From: Sphingobium_A sp965228065
Lineage (GTDB): Bacteria > Pseudomonadota > Alphaproteobacteria > Sphingomonadales > Sphingomonadaceae
Length of the DNA stretch: 64,000 nt
NCBI GenBank assembly: GCA_965228065.1
Contig: OZ245788.1
Coordinates: forward strand, 4,402,001 to 4,466,000
Direction: 5' to 3'
Made by a program: the position numbers and the translations under genes. Under the pieces are notes generated by a model. That model saw only the letters and a list, made by a program, of their open reading frames with translations. It was not told where the DNA came from and ran no database searches. Position 1 is the stretch's first letter. Each line of letters opens with the position of its first letter. Below, one piece after another: positions 1-7,832 of the stretch.

Positions 1-512
1 ATCTGCTTCGCCTGCTCGATGTCGAAGACGTAGGGGGTGGTCAGCAGGTCGGCGGCATTCGCGGCGGCGATCAGGTCGATCTCCTTGCTGTAGCTCATGC
101 CGGTTTCTTCCAGGCTGAGCCGGAAGGATCCGTCGATCAGCCCGACCGTCGGAAAGTTCTGCACGCCCGCGAAACCCATCTCGGTGATCTCGCGCAGGAA
201 GCGATCGGTCAGCAGAAACGGATCGGTGCCGTTGACGCCCGCGAGCACAGGGGTGTTCTCGACGATCGAGAGCACTTCCTTGCCCATGTCGAGAACGATG
301 TCGTTGGCGTTGCCATAGGCGAGCAAACCGCTGAGCGATCCGCGCCCGGCCATGCGGAAACGGCCCGAATTGTAGATGATCAGCAGGTCGGCGCCGCCCT
401 GTTCAGCACATTTCGCGGAAATGCCAGTGCCGGCACCGCTCCCGACGATCGGCATGCCCGATGCGATCTTCTCGCGAAACCGACTAACAATATCCTGACG
501 TTTCCAGCGCAT
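1..512 (-). CDS. TIM-barrel PEP hydrolase-like protein (partial, runs off window start)
   Basis: This gene reads from the ATG at 512 leftwards off the window, so only about 170 N-terminal residues are visible. A GGAGG ribosome site lies just upstream of the start. The protein begins MRWKRQDIVSRF and contains GADLLIIYNSGRFRM, SLSGLLAYGNAN and NFPTVGLIDG. These are the signature stretches of the 'phosphoenolpyruvate hydrolase-like/TIM-barrel signal transduction' family (the domain that follows the UPF0261 domain in plant Tm-1). It is clearly paralogous to residues 1-270 of the regulator at 1952-3703. It lies 33 bp downstream of the Tm-1-like gene and is almost certainly co-transcribed from the sigma-54 promoter at 1811-1826. 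The substrate is not established for this family, and the C-C/C-O hydrolase label is by homology only. Confidence 0.85.
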   Translation of the reverse strand, partial: MRWKRQDIVSRFREKIASGMPIVGSGAGTGISAKCAEQGGADLLIIYNSGRFRMAGRGSLSGLLAYGNANDIVLDMGKEVLSIVENTPVLAGVNGTDPFLLTDRFLREITEMGFAGVQNFPTVGLIDGSFRLSLEETGMSYSKEIDLIAAANAADLLTTPYVFDIEQAKQ

Positions 513-545
513 AGAGCCTCCAAAAAAAGGGGGACAAGACGATGA

Positions 546-1766
546 TCAGCGCATCACCTTGCGATATTCCTCGACGATCGCTTCCGCGAACGCCTGATCA
601 TTGATGTGGTGTGGGTATCGGACGATCCGGCGCGTCGGCCCCTGGATCACGGCCTTTTCGAGCTCGGCAAACAGGGCCGCATCCGCTTCGGGATCGTGGA
701 AGGGGCCACCGGGCTTGTCGATGCCGGACACACCGCCTTCCGGGATCAGCAGAGTGAAGCCGGCATCGGGATGTGCATTCAGCTTGCGCGCGATCCAGCG
801 GGCGCAGGCGATATTCTCCTCCACCGTGGTCCGCATCAAGGTGACGCTGCTGTTGTGGACGTAGAGATTGCGGTCACGGAACCGCTCGGGAACGCTGTCG
901 ATCGGTCCAAAATTGACCATGTCGAGCGCGCCAACGGAAAGGACGTAGGGCATCTTGCGTTCGAGCATGACGTCGAACCGCGCCGGACCGCAGGCAAAGA
1001 CGCCGCCGACCACTTCGTCGGCAACCTCCGTGGTGGTGATATCGAGGACGCCGTCGAGCATGTCGCTGCCCGCCAGTTCCTCCATCGCACGTCCGCCGAC
1101 GCCGGTGGCGTGGAAGACGAGAGTGTCGAAGCCCATCGGCTCCAATATTTCACGGACGCTCGTGACGCACGGCGTGGTCACGCCGAACATGGTGATGCCA
1201 ACGGCGCGCTGGCCTTCGTCGGTGGAGGGTTCGAGACGCGCCATGCCGGCAATCGCCGCGGCTGCATTGCGATAGATCTGCCGGGAAACCCGGTTGAGGC
1301 CGGCGACGTCGACCACCGAGAACATCATGGTGATGTCGCTGGTGCCGATATAGCTGCTGGTGTCACCGCTGGCGACGGTGGAGACCATCAATTTGGGAAA
1401 ACCGATCGGCAGCCCGCGCATCGCGGAGGCGATCATCGCGGTGCCGCCGGTGCCGCCGAGGCCGATCGCACCGGAACAGCGGCCGGCACGATAGGCATCG
1501 ATCATGAAGCTGCGCAGCGCACGGCTCATCGCGGCGACGGCGGTACCGCGATCGGTGTGGCCCAGGACCGCACCGACGCCTTGCGGGTGGAAGGATGCGA
1601 CGGTCGTGCGATCGATACCGGGTTCGTCCATCGGCGGGTTCAGCGTACCGACATCGATCAGCACCGCGGAAACACCTTCGCCCCGAAGCGCGTTCGCCAG
1701 AAAATTGGCTTCCTCGAACTTGGTGTCGAGCGTGGCGAAAACATAAACTGGCGCCAGGTTGCTCAT
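546..1766 (-). CDS. Tm-1-like ATP-binding domain protein (UPF0261 family)
   Basis: A 406-aa cytosolic protein of the UPF0261/Tm-1 N-terminal family. The start was set at the ATG at 1766 because GGGGAGGA lies about 5 bp upstream and the homologous sequence (PVYVFATLDTKFEEANFLA) begins there; the open frame extends to 1853 but that extension overlaps the promoter region. A glycine-rich GLGGTGGT (about residues 102-109) and a C-terminal IPEGGVSGID / GGPFHDPEAD stretch are typical of the family. In plants and fungi this domain is fused to the TIM-barrel domain; here the barrel is the next gene (1-512). Plant Tm-1 is an antiviral resistance protein, but the bacterial proteins sit in catabolic operons and their reaction is unknown. 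Expression is probably sigma-54 dependent. Confidence 0.88.
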   Translation of the reverse strand: MSNLAPVYVFATLDTKFEEANFLANALRGEGVSAVLIDVGTLNPPMDEPGIDRTTVASFHPQGVGAVLGHTDRGTAVAAMSRALRSFMIDAYRAGRCSGAIGLGGTGGTAMIASAMRGLPIGFPKLMVSTVASGDTSSYIGTSDITMMFSVVDVAGLNRVSRQIYRNAAAAIAGMARLEPSTDEGQRAVGITMFGVTTPCVTSVREILEPMGFDTLVFHATGVGGRAMEELAGSDMLDGVLDITTTEVADEVVGGVFACGPARFDVMLERKMPYVLSVGALDMVNFGPIDSVPERFRDRNLYVHNSSVTLMRTTVEENIACARWIARKLNAHPDAGFTLLIPEGGVSGIDKPGGPFHDPEADAALFAELEKAVIQGPTRRIVRYPHHINDQAFAEAIVEEYRKVMR

Positions 1767-1782
1767 CGCGGTCCTCCCCAAA

Positions 1783-1796
1783 CCCATCTGTGCGGG
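1783..1796 (-). promoter_or_regulatory. Conserved 5'-UTR hairpin, copy 1
   Basis: On the minus strand this reads CCCGCACAGATGGG, a 4-bp stem (last pair G-U) with loop CACAGA. It starts 16 nt after the C of the -12 GC, so about +5 of the predicted transcript. The same element follows the three other sigma-54 promoters at the same distance. Confidence 0.6.
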
Positions 1797-1810
1797 CTCG
1801 ATCCAAACAA

Positions 1811-1826
1811 TGCATGGACCGTGCCA
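1811..1826 (-). promoter_or_regulatory. Sigma-54 (-24/-12) promoter, copy 1, for the Tm-1-like operon
   Basis: The minus strand reads TGGCACGGTCCATGCA. It has GG at -24 and GC at -12 with the canonical spacing and a good match to TGGCAC-N5-TTGC. The predicted start is near 1800, 34 nt before the ATG at 1766. It is one of four nearly identical copies in the window. Confidence 0.85.
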
Positions 1827-1879
1827 AATCCAAAGATGGAGGCAGATGGCCATGCTCCCGGCCTTTTGTGCATCAACCG

Positions 1880-1926
1880 GTTGTCACTTGTGTAACCCTG
1901 TGACAACATGGTCGCCAAAGGTGACA
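1880..1926. promoter_or_regulatory. Enhancer (UAS) half-sites between the Tm-1-like operon and its regulator
   Basis: The stretch contains GTTGTCAC (1880-1887) and GTGACAAC (1900-1907), a perfect 8-bp inverted repeat. It also has TGTAACC (1891-1897) paired at a 22-bp spacer with GGTGACA (1920-1926). It sits 55-101 bp upstream of the -24 element at 1825, the same range as at the other three promoters. It is the likely binding site of the activator encoded at 1952-3703, and since that gene starts 25 bp away it could also mediate autoregulation. Confidence 0.65.
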
Positions 1927-1951
1927 ACACCTAGGGAGGATGTAACAGGCA

Positions 1952-3703
1952 ATGCACAGTCTTGTCCGCGATCTTGCAAGAACCGCCAAGCACAAGGGTT
2001 CGCCGGTTCTCGCCGTATCGGCGGGCTCGGGGCAGATCGCCGAATATGTCGTAGAAGCCGGTGCCGACATGTTGCTGGCACTGAATGCGGGGCTCTATCG
2101 CAGCCTGGGTCACGGCTCGCTCGCGTCGCTGCTGGCCTATGGCAATGCCAATGAACAGACCGAGGAATTGCTGAGGCGGCATATTCTGCCCAATGCCGGC
2201 GGATTGCCCGTGGTCGCCGGCGTCATGGCAAGCGACCCGACGATCGACGTCGATGCGCGACTGGCCCATCTGCAGCGCATGGGCGTGCACGGTGTCACCA
2301 ACTGGCCCACAGTCGGCTTCATCGACGGCAGGATCCGTGCAGCCTTTGAAGAGGAGGGTTATGGCCTGTCGACCGAGGTCGACCTGCTCAGTCGCGCGCG
2401 CAAGCAGGGGATGGCGACCTTCGCCTTTGTCCTCAATGTCGAGGATATCCGTCGCTTCTCGGCAGTGGGCGTGGATGCGTTCATCATCAATGCCGGGCTG
2501 ACCCCGTTGCAGTTCGCGATCGGCGATCGCCGTGACCGGCTGCAGGATTCGCTGATCCATATCAATCGCATGCTGGCCGCGCTCGAAGGCGCATCGTCGC
2601 GACCGCTGTGCCTTATCTATGGCGGCCCGTTCACCGACGTCGAGGATTTCGCTACCCTGTTCCGCCAGGTGAAGGCCGACGGGATCGCAGGCGGCTCGGT
2701 GTTCGAGCGGCTTCCCGTCCAGGCGATCACTTCGAACTTCGTCCGGCGGTGCAAAACGCTGCGGCTGGTCGACCCCGATCTCGACGAACACGGACGGCGC
2801 GAGATGCTGGGGCGCTCCGCCGCCTATCACGATCTGGTCCAGACAATCGAACGCGTGTCGCGTTTCGACGCCAATGTGGTGATCGAGGGCGAGACCGGCG
2901 TCGGCAAGGAACTGGCGGCCAGCCTGATCCACGAGCTCAGCCCGCGATCGAAACAGCCCTTCATCACGTTGAACTGCGGCGCCATTCCCTCAGGCCTGCT
3001 CGAAAGCGAATTGTTCGGCCATGAACGCGGCGCCTTTACCGGCGCGGACCGGCGCCGGATCGGCAAGTTCGAGCTCGCCAATCGCGGCACGCTGCTGCTC
3101 GACGAGATCGCCGATCTCAGTCCCGCCGCGCAGGTCGCCTTGCTGCGCGTGCTCCAGCAACGCGAAGTCGTCCGCGTCGGCGCCGACAATCCGATCCCGC
3201 TCAACGTGCGCGTGATCGCCGCGACCAACCGCTCGCTCGCCGAACTGGTGGAGGAGGGCAAGTTCCGCTCGGATCTCTATTACCGGTTGAGCACCGTGAC
3301 GCTGAACATCGCGCCATTGCGCGAACGGCTCGACGATCTGCCCGTGCTGACCAGCGATTTCCTGATCAAGACGGCGGCGGAGCTCGGCATGCCTGCGCTT
3401 GCGATCGACGAACGGTTCGAGGAGGAGATGCGCCACCATAGCTGGCCGGGCAATATCCGCGAGCTGCGGCAGGTTATCTCCCGCGCGGCGATCCTTGAGG
3501 ATGGGCCGGTCCTGCGTGGGACGCATTTTCGGCCCGACGGCGGCCGGCGGCCGATAGTCTCGGGCAATGCCTTGTCCCGGCGCGTGACCATCGAGGACAT
3601 TCATCGTGCGATCGAACGGGCAGGGGGCAACAAGAGTGTCGCCGCGGCCTCGCTCAAGATCAGCCGGAAGACATTGTACGCGAAACTGGATGCGGGGCGG
3701 TAG
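1952..3703 (+). CDS. Sigma-54-dependent regulator with TIM-barrel PEP hydrolase-like sensor domain
   Basis: A 583-aa fusion. Residues 1-270 form a TIM-barrel PEP hydrolase-like domain (GADMLLALNAGLYR, SLASLLAYGNAN, NWPTVGFIDG), paralogous to the protein encoded at 1-512. Residues about 285-510 are a sigma-54 interaction AAA+ module with Walker A GETGVGKE (313-320), the sigma-54 contact loop GAFTGA (360-365) and Walker B LLLDEIADL (381-389). The C-terminus carries a Fis-type helix-turn-helix (NKSVAAASLKISRKTLYAKL). TIM-barrel sensors on bacterial enhancer-binding proteins are known; the ligand is not. The start is the ATG at 1952, with GGAGG 12 bp upstream. It is divergent from the Tm-1-like operon. 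Four sigma-54 promoters with shared upstream half-sites make it the evident activator of all operons from 1 to 15,250. Confidence 0.93.
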   Translation: MHSLVRDLARTAKHKGSPVLAVSAGSGQIAEYVVEAGADMLLALNAGLYRSLGHGSLASLLAYGNANEQTEELLRRHILPNAGGLPVVAGVMASDPTIDVDARLAHLQRMGVHGVTNWPTVGFIDGRIRAAFEEEGYGLSTEVDLLSRARKQGMATFAFVLNVEDIRRFSAVGVDAFIINAGLTPLQFAIGDRRDRLQDSLIHINRMLAALEGASSRPLCLIYGGPFTDVEDFATLFRQVKADGIAGGSVFERLPVQAITSNFVRRCKTLRLVDPDLDEHGRREMLGRSAAYHDLVQTIERVSRFDANVVIEGETGVGKELAASLIHELSPRSKQPFITLNCGAIPSGLLESELFGHERGAFTGADRRRIGKFELANRGTLLLDEIADLSPAAQVALLRVLQQREVVRVGADNPIPLNVRVIAATNRSLAELVEEGKFRSDLYYRLSTVTLNIAPLRERLDDLPVLTSDFLIKTAAELGMPALAIDERFEEEMRHHSWPGNIRELRQVISRAAILEDGPVLRGTHFRPDGGRRPIVSGNALSRRVTIEDIHRAIERAGGNKSVAAASLKISRKTLYAKLDAGR

Positions 3704-3732
3704 GCTCAGCCTGTCGAATGCCCGCACATCCA

Positions 3733-3778
3733 CTGTTACCAATAGTGTTCCCTTGATCACAAGGTAACAGAGGTAACG
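3733..3778. promoter_or_regulatory. Enhancer (UAS) half-sites upstream of the beta-propeller/DUF1080 operon
   Basis: CTGTTACC (3733-3740) and GGTAACAG (3763-3770) form a perfect 8-bp inverted repeat; as heptamers the spacer is 22 bp, as at 1891-1926. An extra half-site GGTAACG lies at 3772-3778. The block is 57-102 bp upstream of the -24 element. The 207-bp gap 3704-3910 holds this block, the promoter and the hairpin. Confidence 0.65.
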
Positions 3779-3833
3779 CCACCGTTTCACCGCAAAGCCG
3801 CCGATAGGAGCCCATCCAGGGGCTGCCGGAACT

Positions 3834-3849
3834 TGGCACAGTCCATGCA
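3834..3849 (+). promoter_or_regulatory. Sigma-54 promoter, copy 2, for the 3911-6660 operon
   Basis: The sequence is TGGCACAGTCCATGCA with correctly spaced GG and GC. It differs from the copy at 1811-1826 at one base. The predicted start is near 3860, about 50 nt before the ATG at 3911. Confidence 0.87.
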
Positions 3850-3864
3850 ACGTCATGATTCAGG

Positions 3865-3878
3865 CCCGCACAGACGGG
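3865..3878 (+). promoter_or_regulatory. Conserved 5'-UTR hairpin, copy 2
   Basis: CCCGCACAGACGGG begins 17 nt after the -12 GC. It has a 4-bp CCCG/CGGG stem and a CACAGA loop. It is one of four copies at the same position. Confidence 0.6.
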
Positions 3879-3910
3879 TGACGGATCTGTACCTTTAGGG
3901 AGAGTCTGGG

Positions 3911-5737
3911 ATGAAGCTGAAGACAGCGCTGTTGTTCGTCGTGTTTTCGGCCGTTTCGACCGCCGGGGCGGCGCAGATCACCAGACCGTCTCCGCTCGAC
4001 AAGCTGACCAACCACAATGATCCGCAGCGCACCGGCTGGAATGCGAACGAGCGGCGCCTGACGCCCAGATCCGTCGCCAGCGCCAAATTCGGCCCGCTCT
4101 GGTCGTCGCCGCAGCTCGACAGTTTCAACGGTACGCCGCCACGGCTGTTCGCGGCACCGCTTTACGTGAATGCGGTACGGATGACGGGCGGCGATCATGC
4201 CGGCAAGATTTTCTCCGTCGCCTATGCGGTGACGACGACGGGCTATGCCTATGCGATCAGCACTGCCGCTGCGAACGGCGTGGCGCCCGGTACGATCCTG
4301 TGGCGCCGGCGCCTGACCGAAACGCCATGCAGCAAAGGGACGCAGGGCAATCTGAGTACGCCTGTGATCGATCTGAAGACCAACCGCATCTATGTGACGA
4401 GTTGCAGCGATCCGCAGTGGCAGGTCCACGCGCTCGATATCCGTAGTGGCGAGGAGATGACGGGCTGGCCGATCAATTTCGACGCCGCCACGATGAACCA
4501 GCCCGGCATGAACCGGAACGGCTCCACCAAATGGATCGCCGAGACCGACGACAAGAAGACATTCTCGTCCGACGGCAAGCGCGCAGTCTGCCGGACGCCC
4601 TGTTACACGCAGCGCGGCGGCCTCAACCTGAGCCAGGATGGCGAGCGGCTCTATCTGACCTTCGGCCCGGATGGCGTGGGCTGGCTCGTCGTGGTCGATA
4701 CCATTGCGGCGAAGGTCGCGACCGCCTTCACCTCGATCCAGACCAACCAGCAGGAACAGGGCGGCATGTGGGCCTCGGGTGGGCCGGCGCTCGACAAGCA
4801 GGGCCGCATCCATGTGTCGACCGGCGCGAACCTGATCCCGGGCCGGCTCTATGGCCTGTCGGGCGTCTGCCCCGAATGCGACAATGCCTGGGGTCAGACG
4901 ATCATGCAGTTCGCCGACGACCGGCAAAAGGGCCTGACGCTCACCGGCACCTATACGCCCTATAATTATTGCCAGGCGTCGAAGACCGACATCGATATCG
5001 GCAGCAGCGGCGTGATCGCGTTCGATCTGCCCAAGGGCAGCAGCACGACGACCAATCTGTTGTCGCTGGGCGGCGGCAAGCAGGGCAATATCTATCTGCT
5101 GGATCGCGATCACATGCCCGGTGGCCTGACCAAGCGCCAGCCCTGCACCGACGATCCATCACAGGACACTTCGCTGCTGGCACCCGAGCCGCAGCCCGAG
5201 TTCGGCAAGCGCGGCCCGATCAACCTGTTCAAGCCGTTCTCGGACGATCTCGGCGCATTCGATCAGGCCAAGAGCCGCAGCACCGCCGCCTATTTCCGCG
5301 ACGCGCGCGGCAACAGCTATGTCTATGTCAGCGGCAGCAAGAAGATCGGCGAAAACCTGACGACCGATGCCCCTCCGGGCCTTGCCCGCGTGAAAGTCGT
5401 CACCAGCCCGGGCAAACCGGCTTTCCTGCGCGTCGACGGCATGGAGGAGACGCAGACCTTCAAGAACCCTGGGAACCCGGTCGTCACCAGCAATGGCGGT
5501 CGCGACGGGATCGTCTGGGTGCTCGACAATAATGCACCGCGCACCGCCAATCTCTACGGCGCGGGCGCGCCCAAGCCAGTGCTCTACGCATTCGATGCGC
5601 TGAGTTTGAAACTGCTCTGGAAGACGGGCGAGGGCGAGTTGTCGACCTCCGGCAAATATAACGAGCCGACAATCGCCAACGGCATCGCGCTGGTTGGAAC
5701 CGACCGGATCCAGGCGTTCGGCCTCAAATCGAAATGA
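3911..5737 (+). CDS. Secreted PQQ-binding-like beta-propeller protein
   Basis: A 608-aa protein with a Sec signal peptide (MKLKTALLFVVFSAVSTAGAAQ). Recurrent strands such as VLYAFDALSLKLLWKT and IYLLDRD identify a BamB/PQQ-like beta-propeller, so it acts in the periplasm or at the outer membrane. It has no CxxCH haem motif. Cysteines at TPCSKG, TSCSDP, NYCQA and RQPC are shared with the paralogue at 9572-11383 and may form disulfides. The paralogues share FGPLWSSPQLDS and long co-linear stretches, so they arose by duplication. It is first in an operon with a DUF1080 gene, downstream of sigma-54 promoter 3834-3849; AGGGAG precedes the ATG. Whether it binds PQQ and is a dehydrogenase, or is a non-enzymatic binding propeller, cannot be told from sequence. 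Confidence 0.8.
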   Translation: MKLKTALLFVVFSAVSTAGAAQITRPSPLDKLTNHNDPQRTGWNANERRLTPRSVASAKFGPLWSSPQLDSFNGTPPRLFAAPLYVNAVRMTGGDHAGKIFSVAYAVTTTGYAYAISTAAANGVAPGTILWRRRLTETPCSKGTQGNLSTPVIDLKTNRIYVTSCSDPQWQVHALDIRSGEEMTGWPINFDAATMNQPGMNRNGSTKWIAETDDKKTFSSDGKRAVCRTPCYTQRGGLNLSQDGERLYLTFGPDGVGWLVVVDTIAAKVATAFTSIQTNQQEQGGMWASGGPALDKQGRIHVSTGANLIPGRLYGLSGVCPECDNAWGQTIMQFADDRQKGLTLTGTYTPYNYCQASKTDIDIGSSGVIAFDLPKGSSTTTNLLSLGGGKQGNIYLLDRDHMPGGLTKRQPCTDDPSQDTSLLAPEPQPEFGKRGPINLFKPFSDDLGAFDQAKSRSTAAYFRDARGNSYVYVSGSKKIGENLTTDAPPGLARVKVVTSPGKPAFLRVDGMEETQTFKNPGNPVVTSNGGRDGIVWVLDNNAPRTANLYGAGAPKPVLYAFDALSLKLLWKTGEGELSTSGKYNEPTIANGIALVGTDRIQAFGLKSK

Positions 5738-5778
5738 ACCGGCCGCCAAAGGGCGGAGACCATGACAGGGAGGATGGA

Positions 5779-6660
5779 ATGATCGTAACGCATCGCAGGA
5801 TGATCTTGAAATCTGCGGCTTTTGCCGTGCTCGCGGCAAGTGCGCTGATGCCCCTCCATGCTGAGGAGGCCAAGCAGGCTCCCGTGCCCAAGGGGTTCAC
5901 CTCCCTGTTCGACGGCAAGACGCTGAAGGGCTGGCGCGGCGATCCGACCTATTGGTCGGTTCGCGACGGTGCGATCACCGGCACCTCCGATGCACCAATC
6001 CCCTACAACACCTATCTGATCCTCGATAAGCCCTATGCCAATTTCGAGATCCGCTTCAAATATCGCTTCATGACCGAAGCGGGCAATTCGGGGCTTCAGT
6101 TCCGCAGCGCGCAGCTCGCCGGCAATCACATCATGGTCGGGATGCAGGCGAACGTCACGCCGATCACCAAATCGCCCGAGCGGTTCGCAATGCTCTATGA
6201 GGAACTCGGCGAGCGCCAGGAAATGGTGCTGCTCGGACAGAAGGCGGAAGTCACGCGTGTCCAGGCGGCCGGCGGCGGGCAGGGACGGATCGTGCGGACA
6301 GTGTCGGGTATGATCAATTCGCGCGACGAGATATTGAAGGCAGTGCACCCCGCGGGCGAGTGGAACGAGGATGTATTGATCGTCCATGGCAACCGCTTCG
6401 TCCATGCGGTGAACGGCTATCTCGCCTTCGATGCGACCGATGCCGATCCAATGGGCGCCAAGGACGGTCTGCTCGGCTGGCAACTCCACAAGGGGCCAGC
6501 GAGCACCGTGCAGTTCAAGGATGTCGTGATCCGGCCGCTGACATCATTCCCCGATATCACCGGCCGCTTCATCACCAGGCCGAGCGCGGCGCCGGAGCCC
6601 AGCCGGACCTACAAGGATTCGACCAAGGTCAATCTGCCCGACACCGCGATGCCGAACTGA
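5779..6660 (+). CDS. Secreted DUF1080 (3-keto-glycoside hydrolase/lyase-like) protein, copy A
   Basis: A 293-aa exported protein with a signal peptide (MILKSAAFAVLAASALMPLHA core). It carries the DUF1080 hallmark GFTSLFDGKTLKGWRGDP soon after the cleavage site, then FEIRFKYRF and GNSGLQFRS. It is a concanavalin-like jelly roll of the '3-keto-disaccharide hydrolase' family. ATG 5779 was preferred over in-frame ATG 5734 because GGGAGG lies 6 bp upstream and the shorter form gives a proper signal peptide; ATG 5800 is also possible. It lies 41 bp after the beta-propeller gene in the same operon. Some DUF1080 proteins cleave 3-keto-glycosides made by a dehydrogenase; that role here is inference from the family. 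Confidence 0.85.
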   Translation: MIVTHRRMILKSAAFAVLAASALMPLHAEEAKQAPVPKGFTSLFDGKTLKGWRGDPTYWSVRDGAITGTSDAPIPYNTYLILDKPYANFEIRFKYRFMTEAGNSGLQFRSAQLAGNHIMVGMQANVTPITKSPERFAMLYEELGERQEMVLLGQKAEVTRVQAAGGGQGRIVRTVSGMINSRDEILKAVHPAGEWNEDVLIVHGNRFVHAVNGYLAFDATDADPMGAKDGLLGWQLHKGPASTVQFKDVVIRPLTSFPDITGRFITRPSAAPEPSRTYKDSTKVNLPDTAMPN

Positions 6661-6722
6661 GAGAGCGGGCGCCTCCGTTCACGCGGAGGCGCAGACGCGC
6701 AGAGAATTTAGCGCACACGCTA

Positions 6723-6826
6723 TGTCGCTCCAGCGAAAGCTGGAGCCCATGCGATGTCGTCAATTACACCGGGAATTCCGGCCCATAACCGGCATCGTAT
6801 GGGCTCCAGCTTTCGCTGGAGCGACA
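6723..6826. repeat. Long perfect inverted repeat between convergent operons
   Basis: The arms are 6723-6750 and 6799-6826. They are 28-bp perfect reverse complements around TCGCTCCAGCGAAAGCTGGA, separated by 48 bp; pairing continues imperfectly inwards (GCGATG/CATCGT). Each arm is itself hairpin-like (CTCCAGC-gaaa-GCTGGAG). It sits in the 182-bp gap between the stops at 6660 and 6843 and would form a strong stem in either transcript. It could be a bidirectional terminator or a REP-type repeat. No poly-U tract is visible. Confidence 0.75.
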
Positions 6827-6842
6827 GGGTAGGGCGTCGATC

Positions 6843-7757
6843 CTATTGAGCGGCAGCCGCGCCCGCTTTTTCCAGCTTGATATTCAACTGCGTGCGCACC
6901 GGCTCCGGTGCCGGGCCCGGCTTGCTGACGAAGCGGCCGGCAATATCGGGAAAGCTCGTCAGCGGCTTGATCACGATATCCCTGAACTGCGCGGTGCTCG
7001 GCGGGCCGGCATGGGCCTGGATGCCGATCAGCCCGTCCTTGGCGCCCAGCGGGTCATTGTCGGTCGCATCGAAAGCAACCAGGCCATTGATGACGTGGAC
7101 GATGCGATTGCCATGGACGATCAGCACATCCTCGTTCCATTCGGGATAGGGCTTGATCGACGCGATGATCGCCTCCCGCGAATTGGTCGTGCCCAGAACC
7201 GTGCGGACGATCGCACCCTGACCGCCAGTTGTCGCCTGGCGCCGCGTGATCTCTGCGCGCTGGCCGAGCAGAACCATCTCCAGCCGGTTCAATTCTTCAT
7301 AGAGCATGCCGAACCGCTCTTCGCCGCATGACGGCAAACCGCAGGCGCTGAAATTGGCGGGCGTGATATTGGATTGCATGCCGGCGAGCACATGATTGCC
7401 CTCCACCTGGCCACTGCGGAACTGCAAACCGGAATTGCCGATCTTCGTCGCGAACCGGTATTTCAGGCGGATCTCGAAATTGGCGTAGGGCTTGTCGAGG
7501 ATCAGGAAGGTGTTGTGCGTCAGCCCCTTGTCCGAACTGGCGGTGATCGTGCCGTCGCGGACGGACCAGACGTTCGGATCGCCGCGCCAGCCCTTCAGCG
7601 TCCTGCCATCGAACAGCGAGACGAACCCCTTGGGCACCGCCGCCTGACGCGCGCCTGACGGGGCCTGTTGGGCATTGATCTGCGAGGACGACAGCAGGGC
7701 AAGCGCGACGAGCGCAGCGCCTTTGAGGCCTGTCGTGCGACGAGCGGTTGGGATCAT
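6843..7757 (-). CDS. Secreted DUF1080 protein, copy B
   Basis: A 304-aa exported protein with an N-terminal signal (KGAALVALALLSSSQINAQQ). The DUF1080 core comprises GFVSLFDGRTLKGWRGDP, FEIRLKYRF, GNSGLQFRSGQ and EWNEDVLIVHGNRIVH. It is the last gene of the four-gene minus-strand operon starting at 11,383 and ends near the long inverted repeat. It differs from the other copies by an insertion with a Cys pair (FSACGLPSCGEERFG). The start is the ATG at 7757, with a GAGAGA stretch just upstream. It is presumably periplasmic; the glycoside substrate is unknown. Four DUF1080 copies in one regulon suggest different linkages or successive steps. Confidence 0.85.
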   Translation of the reverse strand: MIPTARRTTGLKGAALVALALLSSSQINAQQAPSGARQAAVPKGFVSLFDGRTLKGWRGDPNVWSVRDGTITASSDKGLTHNTFLILDKPYANFEIRLKYRFATKIGNSGLQFRSGQVEGNHVLAGMQSNITPANFSACGLPSCGEERFGMLYEELNRLEMVLLGQRAEITRRQATTGGQGAIVRTVLGTTNSREAIIASIKPYPEWNEDVLIVHGNRIVHVINGLVAFDATDNDPLGAKDGLIGIQAHAGPPSTAQFRDIVIKPLTSFPDIAGRFVSKPGPAPEPVRTQLNIKLEKAGAAAAQ

Positions 7758-7832
7758 TGTCTCTCTCCGATGGGGTATCGCTGTCGGGGGTGGCCGCCGC
7801 CGCTCAGCGGGCGACGGCGGCCGGGGCGGCTC

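Noticed and set aside
606..1895. Long plus-strand frame (429 codons) opposite the Tm-1-like gene
   Set aside because: It is a GC-skew shadow of the minus-strand gene, with Asp/Gly/Arg-rich low-complexity translation, no ribosome site and no recognisable family.
3911..5737. Haem c or quinohaemoprotein assignment for the beta-propellers
   Set aside because: There is no CxxCH and no vicinal Cys pair, unlike the true quinohaemoprotein at 59,833-62,034; only the propeller fold is supported.
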